From Achromobacter aegrifaciens (GTDB lineage Bacteria; Pseudomonadota; Gammaproteobacteria; Burkholderiales; Burkholderiaceae_B): a stretch of DNA of 64,000 nucleotides. The stretch's first letter is position 1; each line of letters starts with the position of its first letter. Shown one piece after another: positions 60,094-64,000 of the stretch. A program made the translations under genes and the position numbers. The DNA is taken from contig NZ_CADIJY010000002.1 in the NCBI RefSeq assembly GCF_902859735.1, positions 124,001-188,000 of the forward strand, in the 5' to 3' direction. The notes beneath the pieces were generated by a model, which worked only from the letters and a program-made list of their open reading frames with translations, ran no database searches and was not told the DNA's origin.

Positions 60094-62307
60094 TTAGAAC
60101 GACGCGGTGACCGTCGCGTAGTAGGCGCGGCCCGGTTCGTTATAGGTGGCGGCGCCCGCTTCGCCCGCGTTGCCTTCGCGGTAGAGCTTCTTGTCCAGCA
60201 GGTTGCTGACGCCGACGCGCAAGCGCAGGTTCTTGTTGAGCTCGTAGCCCGTGCTCAACCCGACCAGGGCGTAGGGGCTGACGCTTTGCAACCCCTGGCC
60301 CGTGATGGTTTCGCCGCGGCGCGGGTTCAACGTCGGGGCTTCCTGCTTGCCGTAGTAGGTCAGGTTGGCCTGGAACGACAGCTTTTCCGTGGCGAACCAA
60401 TCCAGCGTGGAATTGATCGTGTACTTCGGGATGATGCTCAGCGGCTGGCCATTGTCCTTGCTCTCGCTCTGGATCATGTAGGTGAAGTTGGTGTTCCAGT
60501 CCAGGCTGGGCGCCAGCGGAATGAAGAGATTGCCTTCCAGCCCCTCGACCACGGCCTTGCCCGAGTTGCTCCATTGCAGCACGCGCGCGCCGTTGGCCAG
60601 GCGATAGGCGATGTCCGTGCCGGCCACGATCTTGTTCTTGTAGTCGTTGCGGAAGTAGGCCGCGCTCATGCGCCAGCTGCCGGGGTCGTACTCGAAGCCG
60701 ATTTCCTTGTTGACGCTGGTTTCGGGCGACAGGTTTTCATTGCCCACCAGGTAGCAGCCGTTCTGATTCGCCTGCGAGGCCAGGCAGCCGAAGCCGCGGC
60801 TGTACATCAGGTAGTTCGGATTCGACTGGTACAGGTTCGGCGCCTTGTATGCCCGCGCGATGCCGCCCTTGAGCCTGAAGGCCTCTGTGACCTTGTAGGC
60901 GGCATTCAGGCTGGGGCTCCAGTTGTTGCCGAACTTCTCGTTGTGGTCCAGGCGTACGCCCGGCGTCAGGGTGGTGCGTTCCCCGGCCTCGATATTGTCC
61001 TCGACGAACAGCGCGTAGCTGTTCTGCGTGGTCTTGGGATCGCGGTTGCCAGGCGCCACGCCGCCGATGACGCCGCCCGTGTAGGTCTGGCGCAGGCTGG
61101 CGGGATCGTCCAGGGATTCGCGCAGCCATTCCACGCCTACCGTCGCGACCTGCTCGAAGCCGAGCTTGAACGGGACGTTGACCTCGCCCGCCGCGCGCAG
61201 GTTCTTCAAGCGCGAGGTGGACCAGCCCAGGTCCATCGGGCTGCCTTCGCCGCTGCCGGCCAGGCCTTCGTTCTGGCGCGCGTTGCGGGTGTAGTCATAG
61301 CCTATCGAGGCGCGCGAGGTACCCCAGTCCCAGGTGCCGCGATGCGTCAGGCTCAGGCTCTCGCGGTAGAGCACGTTGGTTTCTTTGCCGTACAGGCTGT
61401 CGGTGAACTTGGTGGTGGAGTTCAGCATCGTGTCGCCGGCATAGAGGTTGCCCTGGCGGCTGAAGGCGGCTTCCAGGTCCAGCGTGTTACGGTTGTCGGG
61501 ACGCCAGGAGAAGACCGTGTTCAGGTCCTGGTTGATCACGCCTTCGCGGCCGGCCGATTCCGCCTGGCCGTCGCCGTTGAGCAGCGAGCGGCCGGCGTTG
61601 ATGTTGCGGGCGTCGGGGTTGGTCTTGTTGTAGTTGCCATAGAGCCGGAAGCTGAGGGTGTCGCTGATGGGGCCGCTCAGGCGAATGCCGACCCGGTTGG
61701 TATTGCCTTCGTCGCTGTTCTCGGGCTGGTTCAGATAGTAGGTCAGCGAACCGCTGAGCTTGTCCGTGGGCCGCTTGGTGATGATGTTCACCACCCCGCC
61801 CATCGCGCCCGAGCCATAGCGCGCGGCGGCGGGGCCGCGCAATACTTCGATGCGCTCGACTTCCTCGGCGGGCACCCAGTTGGTGTCGCCGCGGGTGTCG
61901 CGGTCTCCGCTCCAGCCATAGCGGATGGCGTTGCGGGAGGTGGCGGGCTTGCCGTCGATCAAGATCAAGGTGTTTTCCGGCCCCATGCCGCGGATGTCGA
62001 CCTGCCGGCTATTGCCGCGTGAGCCGCTGGCGCTGTTGCCGGTCAGGTTGACCCCAGGTTCGCGCCGGATGATGTCGGACAGGTCGTTGGTGGGAGGACG
62101 GCGGGCGATTTCCTCGGCCGTGATCACCGAGACGCCCAGCGCTTCCTTCACTTCCTCTTCGGCGGTGCCGAGCACCTGCACGGTGGGGAACTGCTGGATG
62201 TGATCATCCTGCGTCGAGGTCGTCTGCGCGGCGGCGCCGGCGGTATGAAGCGCGCAGAACAGCGCCGCTGCGGCGTAGTTCAGGCGTTGGTTGGACAGGG
62301 ACAGCAC
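60094..62307 (-). CDS. bfeA: TonB-dependent ferric-siderophore receptor (FepA/BfeA type)
   Basis: Outer-membrane gated receptor, 737 aa, start GTG 62307 with GGAG upstream. Signal peptide to TAGAAAQ, then the plug domain: TVQVLGTAEEEVKEALGVS, NDLSDIIRREPGVNLTGN, VDIRGMGPENTLILIDGKP and EVLRGPAAARYGSGAMGGVV. The barrel contains the FepA-like cysteine pair GFGCLASQANQNGCYLVG and NENLSPETSVNKEIGFEYDP, and ends in a phenylalanine (TVTASF). Closest by look to enterobactin/salmochelin receptors (FepA, BfeA, PfeA). It faces an AraC regulator, as bfeA does bfeR in Bordetella. Confidence 0.9.
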   Translation of the reverse strand: MLSLSNQRLNYAAAALFCALHTAGAAAQTTSTQDDHIQQFPTVQVLGTAEEEVKEALGVSVITAEEIARRPPTNDLSDIIRREPGVNLTGNSASGSRGNSRQVDIRGMGPENTLILIDGKPATSRNAIRYGWSGDRDTRGDTNWVPAEEVERIEVLRGPAAARYGSGAMGGVVNIITKRPTDKLSGSLTYYLNQPENSDEGNTNRVGIRLSGPISDTLSFRLYGNYNKTNPDARNINAGRSLLNGDGQAESAGREGVINQDLNTVFSWRPDNRNTLDLEAAFSRQGNLYAGDTMLNSTTKFTDSLYGKETNVLYRESLSLTHRGTWDWGTSRASIGYDYTRNARQNEGLAGSGEGSPMDLGWSTSRLKNLRAAGEVNVPFKLGFEQVATVGVEWLRESLDDPASLRQTYTGGVIGGVAPGNRDPKTTQNSYALFVEDNIEAGERTTLTPGVRLDHNEKFGNNWSPSLNAAYKVTEAFRLKGGIARAYKAPNLYQSNPNYLMYSRGFGCLASQANQNGCYLVGNENLSPETSVNKEIGFEYDPGSWRMSAAYFRNDYKNKIVAGTDIAYRLANGARVLQWSNSGKAVVEGLEGNLFIPLAPSLDWNTNFTYMIQSESKDNGQPLSIIPKYTINSTLDWFATEKLSFQANLTYYGKQEAPTLNPRRGETITGQGLQSVSPYALVGLSTGYELNKNLRLRVGVSNLLDKKLYREGNAGEAGAATYNEPGRAYYATVTASF

Positions 62308-62413
62308 GAAGTTCTACTCCACAGGCAACGCAGCATGCGGACCGGGCGGGCAGGGTGGGGTTTTCACAACGCCCGCCGCAGATGCTCAACCCAAAGCCGG
62401 ATGTGCATGATTT

Positions 62414-62433
62414 AATTGAGAACGATTTCTATT
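62414..62433. promoter_or_regulatory. Candidate Fur box between bfeA and its AraC regulator
   Basis: ATTGAGAACGATTTCTATTT resembles the Fur consensus built around GAGAAnnATTCTC-type repeats. It lies in the AT-rich part of the 142-base divergent region, 17 bases before the araC start. Iron repression of the receptor and regulator would be expected. Confidence 0.5.
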
Positions 62434-62449
62434 TGAAGCGTTCAGAATT

Positions 62450-63490
62450 ATGTCAGCGGGAGTGCACGCCGGGTTTTGCGCCGGCACCACAATGCTTTGC
62501 GGCATCGCCAATCCTCCGGAATCCGGCATGGACGAGCTTCGGCCCGTAGCCGTTGCGGAATCAGCACATCGGGTCGTCCATTACGGGATGGCGCCTGTGG
62601 TCCCTGCGCGCGCGCAGACCGTCATGGAAGGCTGGTCTGACCTGGCCGAACTGGACCCTGGCATGGTGTTGTGGCGGCTGGACGCGCGCGATCTGCAAGG
62701 TGCGCGCATGCGTGCGGCGGTGCGGCCAGGCCTGCACCTGGCCCTGGTGGTCGGCGGCCGCGTGAACGTGACGCTGGGGGAACACAGGCTCACCCTGGGG
62801 CCCGGCGCCGATGGTAGCGTGCAAGGGGTGATGCTTTCCGCGCTGCGGCCGGACGCCTTCCTGCGCGAGTCATGCCGTGGCCATATCGAGCGCACGGTGA
62901 TGCTGACCTTGCAGCCGCAATGGCTGGATCGGCATCTTCCCGGCGAAGAGGGACTGGCGCTGCGCGCGTTCGCGCAGCGCCATCTGGCGTTGCAGACCTG
63001 GAAGGCATCGGACCAGGCCGTGGCCGCCGCGCAGCAGATGTTGCGTCCGCCCGTGCTGCCGCCGCCTTTGTGGCGCCTGTACCAGAAGTCGCGCGCGCTC
63101 GACATCGTGGTCGAGGCGCTGGCGCATGCGCACGGCACGGCCACTGAGGAGGCCGCGCCGCTCAGCCCGCGCGACCGCCGCCGCATGGCCGCGTTGCGGG
63201 AATGGATAGATCAGGGCGGCGCCGATGCCTTGCCGCTGGCGGAAATTGCCGCGCGGGCGTGCGTCAGCGTGAACACGCTGCAGCGGCACTTTCGCGCCAT
63301 GTGGGGCACCACGGTGGCGCAATACCTGCGCGAGGGCAGGCTGTCGCGCGCGCGGTTGGCGCTGGAGCGCGATGGCATCAGCGTCGCGCAAGCGGCTTGC
63401 ATCGCCGGCTACGGCAGCGCAGCCAACTTCGCCACCGCATTCCGGCGCCGCTTCGGCGTGCCGCCGGGGCAGGTCCGCGCGCGGCGCTAA
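62450..63490 (+). CDS. bfeR: AraC-family regulator (BfeR/PchR-like)
   Basis: Regulator of 346 aa if begun at ATG 62450, or 320 aa from ATG 62528, which lacks the odd cysteine-bearing leader. The N-terminal two thirds is a ligand-sensing domain (VVHYGMAPVVPARAQTVMEG to about residue 240). The C-terminal AraC domain has two helix-turn-helices: LPLAEIAARACVSVNTLQRH and ISVAQAACIAGYGSAANFAT, closing with FRRRFGVPPGQVRARR. It is divergent from a FepA/BfeA-like receptor, so a siderophore-responsive activator role (PchR, AlcR, BfeR) is likely. Confidence 0.85.
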   Translation: MSAGVHAGFCAGTTMLCGIANPPESGMDELRPVAVAESAHRVVHYGMAPVVPARAQTVMEGWSDLAELDPGMVLWRLDARDLQGARMRAAVRPGLHLALVVGGRVNVTLGEHRLTLGPGADGSVQGVMLSALRPDAFLRESCRGHIERTVMLTLQPQWLDRHLPGEEGLALRAFAQRHLALQTWKASDQAVAAAQQMLRPPVLPPPLWRLYQKSRALDIVVEALAHAHGTATEEAAPLSPRDRRRMAALREWIDQGGADALPLAEIAARACVSVNTLQRHFRAMWGTTVAQYLREGRLSRARLALERDGISVAQAACIAGYGSAANFATAFRRRFGVPPGQVRARR

Positions 63491-63516
63491 GGCGCGGCCG
63501 AGGCCGGGGTTTCAGG

Positions 63517-64000
63517 TCAGCCGTGCTTGCCGAAGCCGCCGCTGGCCCACTCCGAGGCGCGCTGCACGCTCAGCTTGTAGGTCGGCGCGACATGGGTCTG
63601 GGCCAGTTGTTCGCCGGATTCATCGTAGGCGCTCAATACGGCATACGGCTCGTCTTCGTCGGGAACGATATCCAGCTTGACGGTCAGGCGGCCGGCGGCG
63701 GCGTCGATCTTCACGCTTTTGTGTAGCGTCGCGTGCAATTGCTGCTCGTGGCGGCGCAGGACTTCCCGGGCGGTCTTGACCAGGGTGATGAAGGCCGGGG
63801 AGTCGAGCGGCTTGGGGTTTTTCTTGTCGCGGCCCATGGTCCATGGACCGACCAGGGCCGGCTCGGCCTCGCCGTCCATGGTCATTTCCACGGCCCAGCC
63901 GTCGTCTTCCTCGTTCTTGATGATCCTGGCGGTCCAGCCATCGTCGCGCCACAGCGTGGGCAGCTGTTCTTTGCGGTCTTCGGGGGTTTCCGTTTCCGGT
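63517..64000 (-). CDS. Conserved protein of unknown function (5' end outside window)
   Basis: An open frame that runs off the right edge; 161 codons including the stop are visible. The protein is acidic and hydrophilic: LWRDDGWTARIIKNEEDDGW leads into AVEMTMDGEAEPALVGPWTM, then GRDKKNPKPLDSPAFITLVK, and it ends ASEWASGGFGKHG. The alternation of strands and one helix suggests a small soluble alpha/beta domain. I do not recognise the family. It is convergent with the araC gene, 26 bases apart. Confidence 0.7.
   Translation of the reverse strand, partial: PETETPEDRKEQLPTLWRDDGWTARIIKNEEDDGWAVEMTMDGEAEPALVGPWTMGRDKKNPKPLDSPAFITLVKTAREVLRRHEQQLHATLHKSVKIDAAAGRLTVKLDIVPDEDEPYAVLSAYDESGEQLAQTHVAPTYKLSVQRASEWASGGFGKHG

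Overview
The window is GC-rich, densely coded DNA from a Gram-negative bacterium. I infer a betaproteobacterium of the family Alcaligenaceae (Achromobacter/Bordetella-like). The grounds are the many ABC transporters with IclR and MocR regulators, a Neisseria/Bordetella-type porin, a bfeA-like ferric-siderophore receptor divergent from an AraC regulator, and xsc/tau genes. No rRNA, tRNA, CRISPR array, transposase or phage gene was seen. The species assignment is inference, not a search result.

Layout. 1-4.6 kb: a livHMGF branched-chain-type ABC transporter (livH cut by the window edge), then an amidase-signature hydrolase. 4.7-8.7 kb: an IclR regulator, a polar amino-acid ABC transporter and a HutG-type ureohydrolase, ending in a strong terminator; this looks like a histidine-related uptake unit. 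9.0-11.8 kb: glutamate dehydrogenase and a general porin. 12-16 kb (minus strand): a DUF3298 lipoprotein, a two-gene split lipoate-protein ligase, a GNAT, a glutathione transferase and an EamA exporter divergent from an Lrp regulator. 16.7-23.2 kb: glutathione peroxidase, an MFS transporter, a TPR protein, an Aer-like sensor lacking its signalling domain, photolyase and a class III CoA-transferase. 23.7-28.5 kb: a giant intimin/invasin-type inverse autotransporter with about eleven Big-1 domains. 28.6-33 kb: an exported peroxiredoxin, a WxPGxW-repeat protein with a 42-bp tandem-repeat tail, a 54-residue lipoprotein, DoxX and a DbpA helicase.

33-52.5 kb reads as an organosulfonate (taurine) island. 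It holds an IclR regulator divergent from xsc-pta, a complete peptide-type ABC transporter with a YtcJ-type amidohydrolase and a COG0523 metallochaperone, a frameshifted SDR gene, an NTF2-like protein plus FAD oxidoreductase (candidate tauXY), a MocR regulator with a frameshifted C-terminus (tauR-like) and tauABC. Together they would import taurine, oxidise it to sulfoacetaldehyde, cleave that to acetyl phosphate and sulfite, and make acetyl-CoA. The transporter and amidohydrolase in the middle may feed the pathway with a conjugated substrate.

52.7-64 kb: folE with a very long terminator hairpin, a NarL-type two-component system divergent from cstA-ybdD across three phased direct repeats, an MFS transporter, dps, a bfeA-like TonB receptor facing an araC gene across a Fur-box-like site, and an unrecognised 5'-truncated gene at the right edge.
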